Assembly (NCBI RefSeq): GCF_017874215.1 | Contig: NZ_JAGGLB010000008.1 | Coordinates: 1-64,000, forward strand | Direction of reading: 5' to 3' | Source: Paenibacillus eucommiae | Lineage (GTDB): Bacteria > Bacillota > Bacilli > Paenibacillales > NBRC-103111 | DNA: 64,000 nt | Shown here: one piece after another, positions 35,387 through 43,586 of the stretch | Layout of the letters: each line of letters starts with the position of its first letter | How positions within the stretch are numbered: the stretch's first letter is position 1 | Program-made: the position numbers and the translations under genes | The notes under the pieces: generated by a model | The model's database searches: none | Told to the model about the DNA's origin: nothing | What the model saw: only the letters and a program-made list of their open reading frames with translations

Positions 35387-36631
35387 CTAAAAAATTAAAG
35401 GAAAAGTAAATGTAACGAAAGCTGCCCAAAGCCCATAGACCGGCAAATACTTAGTAACGGCATCTTGGATGGTTGACGGTCCTGTTTTGTTTTGTAGAAA
35501 ACGCATATAGGAGAGCATAATCCAAATCAGATTGGCCCAGATAAGTATGTTTACGCCTAAAACAGCAAGTCTGTTGGGCGTGATCCCATAAAAAGAAAGC
35601 CTGAACACTATGGCTGATAAAGCCACACTATCAATGACAAGTGCAAGAACAATTAGGGAAAAATTTATATAATCAGAAATGTTCTTTTTCTTGTCTGTGC
35701 TGCTTTCGGTAATGGAAAATATGGTGACGGCCAATACAGCAAGAAGTATTCCGTTGAAAGATAGGAGGAAATCACGGTCCAAGAATGGATTTTTTCCAAC
35801 CACAATAACCGTTATCAGATAGACCAACAATGTTGCCATTACAAGAGGACTGAAAATTTTGGCTATATAGGGTGCTATATTTTTAGCAAGTTTAAGGTTC
35901 CTTGTTACCAGGTAAGTAGCCACAATAGATAGCGCGGCAGCACCAAATAGAACAACATTTTTAAAATAAAATTCAGAAATATCCATGCCGACAAATTTAA
36001 ATAACTGCATCGTTAATGCTGTTAGCAGCATTCCGCTAATTGCCATGCTGGCGTAAAGTATGCAAAGTTCCCCATTAAATTTAAGATAGGCTAATCTTAT
36101 GCTGCCTCTGGCATAGTCATTTCCTGTAAATGCAAGACCTACTACTACCCATAGGAAAATGGGAAGGTGTATGTAAGCCAGGATAATACTGTCTGTCAGC
36201 TCAAGTGGCAGCAAATTCAGAAAAAATACGGAGATTAGGAATGACGATGCCAGGGTGTAAAGAACCTTTTTTTTCGGTGAATTATTGAATGCAAAATAGA
36301 TGGCAATTAAGGGAAGTATACCAAACACAAGATTAATAGGGGCTATTGCTTCCTGTTCGACAAAATGAAAAAGGATTCTTGTAATTATCCCGGCCAAAAT
36401 GGCTAAAATGCCCATGGATAGGAAATCTTTTTGAAACAAGGAAGTTTTTTCTGTATGTACCGTCTCCTTAAAATGTAATCTTTCATACCAAATGGCAAGA
36501 ACCTGCGAATCAGGGTTTTGTTCCCAGGCGTGCGAGAATGACTTTTTAAAAGCTTCGGGTTCTTTTCTATACATTCTCTCCAGCTCATGGGGGTTAGCCA
36601 TATTTTCAATAATCAGATTGTTAATGTCCAT
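35387..36631 (-). CDS. Multi-spanning membrane protein of unknown function
   Basis: 414 aa from the ATG at 36631, where AGGGGAGG is six to eight bases upstream; the frame extends further without support. A cytosolic N-terminal part of ~75 residues (ANPHELERMYRKEPEAFKKS) is followed by roughly ten hydrophobic segments. I recognise no domain by name. It follows a small YozG-type HTH gene and a DUF2975 gene on the same strand, so it may be controlled with them. A transport or signalling role is open. Confidence 0.72.
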   Translation of the reverse strand: MDINNLIIENMANPHELERMYRKEPEAFKKSFSHAWEQNPDSQVLAIWYERLHFKETVHTEKTSLFQKDFLSMGILAILAGIITRILFHFVEQEAIAPINLVFGILPLIAIYFAFNNSPKKKVLYTLASSFLISVFFLNLLPLELTDSIILAYIHLPIFLWVVVGLAFTGNDYARGSIRLAYLKFNGELCILYASMAISGMLLTALTMQLFKFVGMDISEFYFKNVVLFGAAALSIVATYLVTRNLKLAKNIAPYIAKIFSPLVMATLLVYLITVIVVGKNPFLDRDFLLSFNGILLAVLAVTIFSITESSTDKKKNISDYINFSLIVLALVIDSVALSAIVFRLSFYGITPNRLAVLGVNILIWANLIWIMLSYMRFLQNKTGPSTIQDAVTKYLPVYGLWAAFVTFTFPLIF

Positions 36632-36700
36632 GGATGTACCTCCCCTAATAATTGTCATATTAAACCCTACTTTCCTTCGCGATGGTTTAACCAAACTTTT

Positions 36701-36922
36701 TTATGCTTGAGCGTCTTCGTCAATTTTGTATTCTAAAATATCTCCAGGCTGACATTCTAAAGCCTTACAAATCGCCTCTAAAGTAGATATTCGAATCGCT
36801 TTTGCCTTTCCATTTTTCAATATCGAAATATTGGCCATCGTTATTCCGACCCTCTCCGAAAGTTCTGTAACGCTCATTTTCCTCTTTGCCAACATTACAT
36901 CAACATTGATGATAATCGCCAT
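36701..36922 (-). CDS. YozG-like Cro/CI-type regulator
   Basis: 73 aa from the ATG at 36922 (GAGGTG upstream; a GTG at 36931 is also possible). Nearly the whole protein is a helix-turn-helix (RKMSVTELSERVGITMANIS, then ILKNGKAKAIRISTLEAICK), ending in GDILEYKIDED. Proteins of this type almost always follow a DUF2975 membrane protein, as here, and are thought to act as a membrane-regulated pair. The preceding stop is 10 bp away. Confidence 0.85.
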   Translation of the reverse strand: MAIIINVDVMLAKRKMSVTELSERVGITMANISILKNGKAKAIRISTLEAICKALECQPGDILEYKIDEDAQA

Positions 36923-36932
36923 GTTATTCACC

Positions 36933-37412
36933 TCACACTGTTAAGTCATTTTCTGATTTTATCTCGATGGCATTTTTTAAAAGCTTTTGAAGAACAGCAG
37001 CAAAGACTGCAATCACCATGGAGGCAAAAATCATCACCATCCCGATTAGTATGAGACCCGGGGCATCATCTTTCTCCGCTATGAGATAAAAGAGTGGCAA
37101 GCCTGCCACATACAAGCTGCTGATTATGATTGCACAGAATTTAATATTCTTTAAAACGTGTACAGATAGCTCCGAGAAGGCTTTATTCTTGTCAATATAG
37201 CTTAGAAGTTTAAACGCTTGATACAAAGCAAAGTAAAAAGGTATCGCGGTTGCATACAATTCGATATAAACAAGATATTTCAAATAAGTATGATCTGGAT
37301 ACAGTTCTGCTGCAAAATTCGCTATCTCTGGCACCAAAAATATGCACAAAGCAAGAACCGGGATTCCCATAAAAATAACAGCTACCTTTAAAAAGAGTGT
37401 TTCTCGTTTCAT
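36933..37412 (-). CDS. DUF2975 family membrane protein
   Basis: 159 aa from the ATG at 37412, which has GTGAGGTG upstream. Four hydrophobic segments are seen, with the family's typical KLLSYIDKNKAFSELSVHVL loop between the second and third. DUF2975 proteins accompany YozG-type HTH regulators and may tether or modulate them. It is the first gene of a three-gene minus-strand set. Confidence 0.85.
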   Translation of the reverse strand: MKRETLFLKVAVIFMGIPVLALCIFLVPEIANFAAELYPDHTYLKYLVYIELYATAIPFYFALYQAFKLLSYIDKNKAFSELSVHVLKNIKFCAIIISSLYVAGLPLFYLIAEKDDAPGLILIGMVMIFASMVIAVFAAVLQKLLKNAIEIKSENDLTV

Positions 37413-37540
37413 AATTCGCACCTCACCTTGTTATTGTCAATCTGATTTTAATACAATATTTATCGTTTTGCAATATATAATTACTGATTTTTATTATATT
37501 ATTGTTGTTATAAAACCCCCTTCACCTTTAGACAAAGCAA

Positions 37541-37569
37541 AAAAGCATTCCTCACTATCAAGAAATGCT
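37541..37569 (-). terminator. Terminator of the merR-SDR operon
   Basis: On the minus strand AGCATTT...AATGCT is followed by TTTTTTGC. It is ~110 bp past the SDR stop. Confidence 0.65.
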
Positions 37570-37676
37570 CTATACCATTAATTTAATGGACCCAGTCCTA
37601 TGTGTTCCTTTTATTTATTCAGCAATCGTTACCTGTCGCAGCTTAATCTTTAGTTGCTACTTTGTAACACTTCGAT

Positions 37677-38504
37677 TTATGGGTTTTTAAAAAATTGCAC
37701 GTGTTCAGACACCCACTGGGCAAAGGTGCGTGCTGGGCGGCCAGTGACCTTCTCGACGGTAGGAACCACTGTATACGCAGACTTAGGAGGGTTGGCATGC
37801 CAACCTATTACAAAATCAATAACGTCCTCTTGGGCCCCCTTATTCCGCATGCGTTCGCGGGCTTGCTCTTCAGTGAGCTCGACGAAACGGATATCCTTCC
37901 CGATTGCTGCACTGATCGTGTGAACCTTCTCTGGTATCGTCAGCACTTCGGGGCCGGTCAACGTATAGATTTTACCTGCATGACCGGTGTTGGTCAGAGC
38001 GGTTGCAGCCACACTGCCGATGTCGGCCGGGTGAATCATAGCATCCAAAGAGTCAGCGAATGGCTCCTTCACAACGCCTTCCGAGCGAATGGACTCTGCC
38101 CAGACAAGTGTATTTGACATAAACTCTGGTGGCGGCTGGAGAAAGGTCCACTCAAGGCTGCTGGCTTCGACAGCCTGCTCCACGGGTCCATTCACACCGC
38201 TCCACAATAACGTGACTCGCTCTACTCCAGCTTTCTTGGCCAGTTCAACAATTTCGGGTCCAGTCTGCAGCGGGCCGAAACCTTCACTGTTAAAAGTGAT
38301 TAAGTGCATGCTGGTAACGCCCTTCAGCGCGGGCACAAGAGACTCCGGAAAAGCAAGGTCCCCATATACGACCTCAACCCCTTCTGGAAAATTTGCTTTT
38401 GTCGGGTTGCGCGTCATCGCACGCACATTATGACCTGCCTGGACAAGTTCTTCAACGATATAGCGACCCACATTTCCGGCCGCTCCTGTTACTAAAACCG
38501 TCAT
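37677..38504 (-). CDS. NAD(P)-binding NmrA/SDR-type protein
   Basis: 275 aa atypical short-chain dehydrogenase. It opens TVLVTGAAGNVGRYIVEELV (the TGAAGxVG glycine motif) with a Rossmann fold to ~120, then a variable half with PPPEFMSNTL and YTLTGPEVLTI. Proteins of this group act as NAD(P)H-quinone reductases or redox sensors rather than classical dehydrogenases. The ATG follows AGGAGG. The gene sits ~30 bp after the MerR gene and is almost certainly its regulatory target. Confidence 0.85.
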   Translation of the reverse strand: MTVLVTGAAGNVGRYIVEELVQAGHNVRAMTRNPTKANFPEGVEVVYGDLAFPESLVPALKGVTSMHLITFNSEGFGPLQTGPEIVELAKKAGVERVTLLWSGVNGPVEQAVEASSLEWTFLQPPPEFMSNTLVWAESIRSEGVVKEPFADSLDAMIHPADIGSVAATALTNTGHAGKIYTLTGPEVLTIPEKVHTISAAIGKDIRFVELTEEQARERMRNKGAQEDVIDFVIGWHANPPKSAYTVVPTVEKVTGRPARTFAQWVSEHVQFFKNP

Positions 38505-38535
38505 AGCTCATCCTCCTTGAATTCTTTTATCTCTT

Positions 38536-38907
38536 TTATCTTAGGTAGTTTTTCATTAAGCTGATTTGCTTTTTCAAACTTAATTCTGCATCTGCTAATG
38601 CTTTCTGCTGGCGAATAACATCATCCAGTTTTGTTTCATAGATTTGCAGTAATTCATCACAATACTCGTCTTTTTCGCCGAATTCATGGTTTTCGGGATA
38701 TTTGCAATACATAATAGTTTTTATCTGATCCGTTGTGAGTCCTAAATTAAGATAGAGTTGAATCGTATGAATAACTTCGACAATGGAATCATCAAATTCG
38801 CGATAATTATTGTCAAGACGAGAAACGGTTATCAACCCTTTTTTTTCATAATGTCTTATGGATCGAATACTAGTACCAGTCTGTTTAGCTATTTGACTTA
38901 TTTTCAT
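38536..38907 (-). CDS. MerR family transcriptional regulator
   Basis: 123 aa from the ATG at 38907, chosen because AGAGGT is seven bases upstream; the earlier ATG is too close. Winged-helix MerR domain at the start (ISQIAKQTGTSIRSIRHYEK). A dimer coiled coil follows, with Cys-containing stretch MYCKYPENHEFGEKDEYC, which might sense redox stress or a metal. It precedes the NmrA-type SDR gene. The promoter ahead of it has the long spacer typical of MerR activation. Confidence 0.87.
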   Translation of the reverse strand: MKISQIAKQTGTSIRSIRHYEKKGLITVSRLDNNYREFDDSIVEVIHTIQLYLNLGLTTDQIKTIMYCKYPENHEFGEKDEYCDELLQIYETKLDDVIRQQKALADAELSLKKQISLMKNYLR

Positions 38908-38945
38908 TTTCATACCTCTACGCCCCTTTTTTTGTAACCTTTTTC

Positions 38946-38977
38946 ATCATAAGGTATGACACTAGTGTAATAGTCAA
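38946..38977 (-). promoter_or_regulatory. MerR-type promoter with dyad operator
   Basis: Minus strand: TTGACT (-35), a 20-bp spacer and TATGAT (-10). The spacer contains ATTACACTAGTGTCAT, a near-perfect palindrome. The over-long spacer is what MerR proteins remodel on activation. Confidence 0.82.
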
Positions 38978-39037
38978 GTTCTTTTTGTTTAGATATTGGA
39001 ACAACATTTGGTAAGAAGCCACGTTAAAACGCAAAAT

Positions 39038-39062
39038 AAAAAGCACCACTTGGGTGCTTTAC
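39038..39062 (-). terminator. Terminator of the PadR-ABC operon
   Basis: Minus strand: AGCACCC-AAGT-GGTGCT followed by TTTTATTTT, ~110 bp past the permease stop. Confidence 0.8.
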
Positions 39063-39169
39063 GCTGAGCTGATATTTCGGCACTTGGGAAATGCACTGCA
39101 ACGTAGAATTTACCATTATAATGACATTTATAACGACATTCGTTTCTACACTGGTCATAAGTCCTTTTT

Positions 39170-39937
39170 TTACACCCGCTTTTTATACACCCACATTGCA
39201 AAGAAATATGCTACGAGCAAAATCCCGACGCACCACGCAAGTGCAACCCATATATCATTGCCCACCGGTTGATCTGACAATAGTGCACGGATAGCTTCCA
39301 CGATCGAGGTCACCGGCTGGTTTTCGGCAAAGGCGCGAACGACTGACGGCATCGACTCGGTCGGCACAAACGCCGAGCTGATAAACGGAAGGAAGATAAT
39401 CGGGTAGGAAAAGGCACTTGCACCATCCACCGTTTTTGCGGTCAGTCCGGCAATCGCCGCGACCCAAGTTAATGCCAACGTAAATAGTGCGAGTATGCCG
39501 GCTACTGCAAGCCATGACAGGATCCCAGCTGGCGAACGAAAGCCCATAATCAAACCTACGAGAATGATGACGATAACCGATATGGCGTTGGATACCAGCG
39601 AGGTCAGCACATGCCCCCACAGTAAGGTGGAACGTGAAATCGGCATGGAGTGAAACCTCTCGAATATACCCCGCTGCACATCGGTAAACAGGCGGAATGC
39701 CGTGTAGGATATACCGCTAGCAATAGCAATCAGTAGTATACCGGGCAACAGGTAATTCACATAGTTATCCGTTCCGGTTTGAATTGCACCGCCGAACACA
39801 TAGACGAACAGCAGCATCATCGCGATCGGCATGATGGTGACCGTGACGATGGTGTCCATACTGCGGGAAATATGGCGCATGGAACGTCCAAGCATAACAC
39901 TTAGATCACTGAAGAAGTGTTTCTTTGCCTCCTCCAT
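39170..39937 (-). CDS. ABC-2 type permease (DrrB-like)
   Basis: 255-aa membrane part of an export ABC transporter. Six hydrophobic segments and an N-terminal amphipathic helix (MLGRSMRHISRSMDTI) as in DrrB. The conserved block LFTDVQRGIFERFHSMPISR lies after the second segment. It begins directly after the ATPase stop codon, with its ribosome site (AAGGAGG) inside the ATPase gene. It probably exports a drug or lipid-like substrate. Confidence 0.87.
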   Translation of the reverse strand: MEEAKKHFFSDLSVMLGRSMRHISRSMDTIVTVTIMPIAMMLLFVYVFGGAIQTGTDNYVNYLLPGILLIAIASGISYTAFRLFTDVQRGIFERFHSMPISRSTLLWGHVLTSLVSNAISVIVIILVGLIMGFRSPAGILSWLAVAGILALFTLALTWVAAIAGLTAKTVDGASAFSYPIIFLPFISSAFVPTESMPSVVRAFAENQPVTSIVEAIRALLSDQPVGNDIWVALAWCVGILLVAYFFAMWVYKKRV

Positions 39938-40699
39938 TTACTTCGCCTCCTTTTTGCCGACTATGGCGAGGAATATTTCTTCTAATGTCGGCTGTTTTTC
40001 AACATACTCCACCTTTGCGGATGGGAACAGCTTTTTTAGGTCCGAGAGCGTGCCGCTGGCGATAATCTTGCCCTCATGCAATATGGCAATTCGGTCGGCA
40101 AGCTGCTCTGCCTCCTCCAAATACTGCGTAGTCAGGAGTACCGTCGTGCCGCCGTCGGCAAGCTCCTTGACAATCTTCCAAACCTCGATGCGCGCCTCGG
40201 GGTCAAGCCCGGTGGTCGGCTCGTCGAGAAAAATGATCTTCGGTTTTCCTACGAGGCTCAAGGCGATGTCGAGCCTGCGGCGCATCCCGCCCGAGTAAGT
40301 AGCTACCCTGCGGTCTGCTGCGTCAGTCAGGCCGAAGCGTCTAAGCAAATCTTCCGCTACCAGACGCGGATTGTCGAGGTATCGTAATTTGGCAATCAAG
40401 ATTAGATTTTCCCGTCCGGTCAATATTTCGTCCACGGCGGCAAATTGTCCGGTCAGACTGATCGCCTGCCGTACGTTTTCCGGCTTTAACGTGACATCGA
40501 ATCCGTTTACGGTGGCGGTTCCGCTGTCTTGCTTGAGCAGTGTGGACAGGATTTTGACAACCGTGGTCTTGCCCGCCCCGTTGGACCCGAGCAGCGCGAA
40601 AATACTGCCCTCTTCCACCTCGAGATCTACGCCTTTTAGGACTTGAAGCTGCTTGTAGGACTTCTGCAACCCAGTCACTTGAATGGATTTATTATTCAT
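39938..40699 (-). CDS. ABC transporter ATP-binding protein (DrrA-like)
   Basis: 253 aa. Walker A is LLGSNGAGKTTVVKIL near residue 36, Q-loop SLTGQFAAVDEIL, signature YSGGMRRRLDIA near 136, Walker B IIFLDEPTTGLDPEAR near 157, H-loop LLTTQYLEEAEQ. The close fit to DrrA and the paired permease suggest drug efflux. It is shorter than DrrA (~330 aa), lacking the C-terminal extension. The gene lies 12 bp after the HAAS/pentapeptide gene in the same operon. Confidence 0.9.
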   Translation of the reverse strand: MNNKSIQVTGLQKSYKQLQVLKGVDLEVEEGSIFALLGSNGAGKTTVVKILSTLLKQDSGTATVNGFDVTLKPENVRQAISLTGQFAAVDEILTGRENLILIAKLRYLDNPRLVAEDLLRRFGLTDAADRRVATYSGGMRRRLDIALSLVGKPKIIFLDEPTTGLDPEARIEVWKIVKELADGGTTVLLTTQYLEEAEQLADRIAILHEGKIIASGTLSDLKKLFPSAKVEYVEKQPTLEEIFLAIVGKKEAK

Positions 40700-40711
40700 T
40701 CTAATTCCTCC

Positions 40712-41578
40712 TTAGATAACCGTAACTTTTGACAAATTGGCCTCCATGCCTTTGAGTGCAGCAAAGGTCAGCTTATCCATCATCGCGCCGTCAAAGCAGA
40801 TGGTCTTGATTGCACGATAAAACTTCTTCGACAAGGTAATTCCAGACAGGAAAGACACATTTTTGAGCGTAGCGCCTCTGAACGAAACTTCGTTTAATGC
40901 CGACTTGTCAAACTTAACGCCAATAAAGGTTTGCCCGTCAAGACACAGCCCACTCAGGTCGGAACTTTCGAAGTTCACGCCGATAAAGGAACAATTTTCA
41001 AAGATTGTTTTTCTAAGGTCGGTCATCGTTAGCGTGACGTCTGTCAGTTTTACGCCTGTGAATTTTGCTCCGGGCAGCCACGACTTGCTGAAGTTAGTAC
41101 GTACAAGGATCGAATGATTGAAGCTTGCATTCGCAAGAGTAATGGCGGATAAGCTGCAGTCAGTCAGATTCGCGCCATCAAAATTAGCTTCGTTCACGTC
41201 GCTTCCCTTGAACGAACTGCCGGTCAAGTCTGCGCCCGCAAAGTCGGAACCACGCAATGCGCTAGAATTAAATTGTCCTTTATGCGCAATAACGCCCGCA
41301 AAGTCGCTCTTTGGCAAGTTGCTCGCACTAAAGTTTGTTAGTACTTGCCGCTCCAGGGAGCGGGAGAGATTGGCGACCTCCAGTATCGTTTCCTCGATGT
41401 CGCCGATGCTCTCAATGGTCAAATTAAACGCTGTTTCATCGTCTTTGCCCCCGGCAATAAGTTCACGGTACCTCTCCTGTAAATCGGAAAGCAGGTCAGA
41501 TTTTAATTCGGTGACGCTTTTTATCCCATCGTATGGTGTAAATACGCCGTTCAAATAATTCGTCAATTTTTGATTCAT
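40712..41578 (-). CDS. HAAS-domain plus pentapeptide-repeat protein
   Basis: 288 aa from the ATG at 41578 (AGGGGGAA upstream). Residues ~1-75 (MNQKLTNYLNGVFTPYDGIK; LKSDLLSDLQERYRELIAGG) form the HAAS or permease-prefix domain found next to PadR regulators. Residues ~95-280 are pentapeptide repeats (A/S-x-L/F-x pattern: GSDFAGADLTGSSFKGSDV), forming a right-handed beta helix. Pentapeptide proteins can mimic DNA and protect gyrase, so a self-protection role beside an exporter is possible but unproven. It sits between padR and the ATPase gene. Confidence 0.8.
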   Translation of the reverse strand: MNQKLTNYLNGVFTPYDGIKSVTELKSDLLSDLQERYRELIAGGKDDETAFNLTIESIGDIEETILEVANLSRSLERQVLTNFSASNLPKSDFAGVIAHKGQFNSSALRGSDFAGADLTGSSFKGSDVNEANFDGANLTDCSLSAITLANASFNHSILVRTNFSKSWLPGAKFTGVKLTDVTLTMTDLRKTIFENCSFIGVNFESSDLSGLCLDGQTFIGVKFDKSALNEVSFRGATLKNVSFLSGITLSKKFYRAIKTICFDGAMMDKLTFAALKGMEANLSKVTVI

Positions 41579-41592
41579 ATCATTAATTCCCC

Positions 41593-41922
41593 CTATAATA
41601 AGTTTTCTAGTACGCGCTTTGAATACTCCCAATTGCTTTTGTTGCGTTCGTAAGTATCTTTGCCCTTTTCGGTAATCCTGAAATACTTGCGCCTTCCGCC
41701 CTGAGATTCATCGCCCCAATACCACTCGATATCGCCGTCTGTCTCAAGCCGCCGGACGCTGGAGTACATCGTGGCTTCCTTTAATTCATACTCACCGCCC
41801 GAGCGCTCGGCAATCAACTTGACAATCTCGTACCCGTAACGGTCCGCTTCGGATAAGAGCCGTAAAATCATCGTGTCGGTATGTCCGCGCAGCAGGTCGG
41901 ATGTAATTTTATTCTCACTCAC
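41593..41922 (-). CDS. PadR family transcriptional regulator
   Basis: 109 aa from a GTG start (41922), with GAGGTGA just upstream; the frame can also start at an ATG 15 bases earlier. Winged helix GHTDTMILRLLSEADRYGYEIV, then ATMYSSVRRLETDGDIEWYW, and the PadR wing GGRRKYFRITEKGK. It heads the operon with the HAAS/pentapeptide protein and the ABC exporter, and most likely represses it. Confidence 0.88.
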   Translation of the reverse strand: MSENKITSDLLRGHTDTMILRLLSEADRYGYEIVKLIAERSGGEYELKEATMYSSVRRLETDGDIEWYWGDESQGGRRKYFRITEKGKDTYERNKSNWEYSKRVLENLL

Positions 41923-41941
41923 ATAATCACCTCGCATTTGT

Positions 41942-41970
41942 ATAATACGACATAGTACTATGAGTGTCAA
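41942..41970 (-). promoter_or_regulatory. Promoter with PadR-type operator
   Basis: Minus strand: TTGACA, 17-bp spacer, TATTAT. The 12-bp perfect palindrome CATAGTACTATG (41951-41962) lies in the spacer, which is the expected place for PadR autorepression. Confidence 0.85.
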
Positions 41971-42032
41971 GGTAATATTTTAAGTTAGGTACTTTGTTTG
42001 AAAAGTAAGATATAAATTCATAACGATAGTTA

Positions 42033-42084
42033 AAATAAAGGGTTCTACACATTAGTCATGCCTAATATGTAGAACCCTTTATTT
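42033..42084. terminator. Long bidirectional terminator
   Basis: AAATAAAGGGTTCTACA (42033) with its exact complement at 42068-42084. It serves the P-loop gene that ends at 42103. Confidence 0.85.
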
Positions 42085-42102
42085 TATGTGATTTTCTTAA
42101 GT

Positions 42103-42735
42103 TTAGGTCTTGATAATTTTCAGTCTGAGTATTTGTTTTGCATAAGAATCCCAGTCTGCTTCGTCAGTGTTTATCTCTAAAGTAGGAATTAGCGATTGTT
42201 TTGCACACATGCGAAGTTTTTCCTGATCCTCTAAGAACTTCTGACAAGCCTCAGTTATTGTGGAATGGTTTTCCATTACAAATGATTTCCAAGCTTCGCC
42301 ACGACTTTCAATAAATCTGGGCTCAACAGCATCTTGGGACAAGGTTAAGAGTACACAGCTTGCATTCAGCCTAGATAGTCGGTTTTCCAGAATCTCAATT
42401 TCTGCAGAATTTATAAACGCTGCCCGATGATTTACATGGAATCTCTCTAAAAGATAAAATATACCGTTCGATAGTTTCGTATGACCAAGTGAATCTATCC
42501 AATTGTATTGTTGCTCAAGATAATCAACATGACGATTTAAAAGTTGAATATGTTCATCCTTGTCCATCGATCTTAAGACACCTTGATATGAATGCAAAAC
42601 TTGCGAATAGTGTTCACTTATTGCAATTGTCGTATTTTCATCATGTTGTGTTTGACTATGTAACCTCTTTATTGCAGAAAAGACTGATGTTTTTCCTGCA
42701 GTAGACATCCCTTCGATAATTACTCCCCGAATCAT
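42103..42735 (-). CDS. P-loop NTPase, thymidylate-kinase-like
   Basis: 210-aa protein with Walker A IIEGMSTAGKTSVFSAI at residues 6-22, and LERFHVNHRAAF near residue 106 in the place of the DRY/R motif of nucleotide kinases. The end is helical. Small P-loop proteins of this type in Bacillales are annotated only as kinase-like; the substrate is unknown. AGAGGTG is upstream of the ATG. It is monocistronic. Confidence 0.75.
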   Translation of the reverse strand: MIRGVIIEGMSTAGKTSVFSAIKRLHSQTQHDENTTIAISEHYSQVLHSYQGVLRSMDKDEHIQLLNRHVDYLEQQYNWIDSLGHTKLSNGIFYLLERFHVNHRAAFINSAEIEILENRLSRLNASCVLLTLSQDAVEPRFIESRGEAWKSFVMENHSTITEACQKFLEDQEKLRMCAKQSLIPTLEINTDEADWDSYAKQILRLKIIKT

Positions 42736-42767
42736 ATTTCACCTCTTCAGCTCCGTTAGTCTAATAA

Positions 42768-42805
42768 AAAAAGGACGCTCCCGAAGCTTCACTTGGGCTT
42801 CGTCC
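42768..42805 (-). terminator. Terminator of the 137-aa protein gene
   Basis: Minus strand: AGGACGAAGCCC...GGGAGCGTCCT followed by TTTTTTT. It lies ~135 bp past the stop at 42940; the gap is AT-rich and without a gene. Confidence 0.7.
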
Positions 42806-42939
42806 TCCTCTTTATGTTACTACATCCAATTGTTAATTAATGCACATATGCGAGTAGCCTGATTAATGCACAAAAGACATCTATGTGACTTTGTAGATTT
42901 TTTCAGTTGCTAAGCAAGGACTATAGAATATTATATAGA

Positions 42940-43353
42940 TTATTTTTTAATAGTGGGTCCCCCACTATTTTGGATTTTAAATTTTCCAATTACTGTTTTT
43001 CCATCAGCTTCATATAGAGGAATATAGCTAATACTACCTGGAACCTTCTTTTTTTCCATAGCTACTGCTTCCTCAGGCGACTTTGGTCTATCGCCTTCTA
43101 AGTCTTTTTTAAGCACGTACCCAATATTTCCGGCAACTCCATATGCTTCAATTAAATCCGGACCTTCTTCGGAATTTCTGACATCGCTGTCAGATCCATA
43201 AGTCTGTCCATTAGCATTCTTTGGAAATTTGGCTTTTACAAAGTTGTCAGAATTAGCTGATGTGAAATGAATCGTCAATGATCCTAATGCAACCATAACA
43301 ACAAAAACGAAACTTGTGATTACAATTATTTTAAAAATCGGAAAGTTTTTCAT
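42940..43353 (-). CDS. Membrane-anchored hypothetical protein
   Basis: 137 aa from the ATG at 43353 (TTGGAGAT upstream); a longer frame lacks a ribosome site. One membrane segment at 8-30 (IIVITSFVFVVMVALGSLTI), then a soluble outside domain (KFPKNANGQTYGSDSDVRNS...IEAYGVAGNIGYV...VIGKFKIQNSGGP). I cannot assign a family. It is isolated from its neighbours by terminators. Confidence 0.65.
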   Translation of the reverse strand: MKNFPIFKIIVITSFVFVVMVALGSLTIHFTSANSDNFVKAKFPKNANGQTYGSDSDVRNSEEGPDLIEAYGVAGNIGYVLKKDLEGDRPKSPEEAVAMEKKKVPGSISYIPLYEADGKTVIGKFKIQNSGGPTIKK

Positions 43354-43497
43354 GAAATTATCTCCAATAAAAATTAAATCCATCACTATAATACCACTAT
43401 ATCCCATAAATAGGTAGAGTTATCAATGAATTCTCCTCCAATGCCGATTTTTTCCTGGAACCAGAATACACCAAAGTTTCTGATTATTTCCAACCGA

Positions 43498-43529
43498 TAA
43501 AAAAACTGCCGTAATTGGCAGCTTTTTTT
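43498..43529. terminator. Terminator downstream of the hybrid kinase gene
   Basis: AAAAACTGCC-GTAATT-GGCAGCTTTTTTT. It works in either direction, and is 58 bp past the kinase stop. Confidence 0.82.
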
Positions 43530-43586
43530 ATGATCGGTAGTTACTTTTTTGTTTCGCTTCTCGTATATTGAGCCAGCCAGAGCCAG

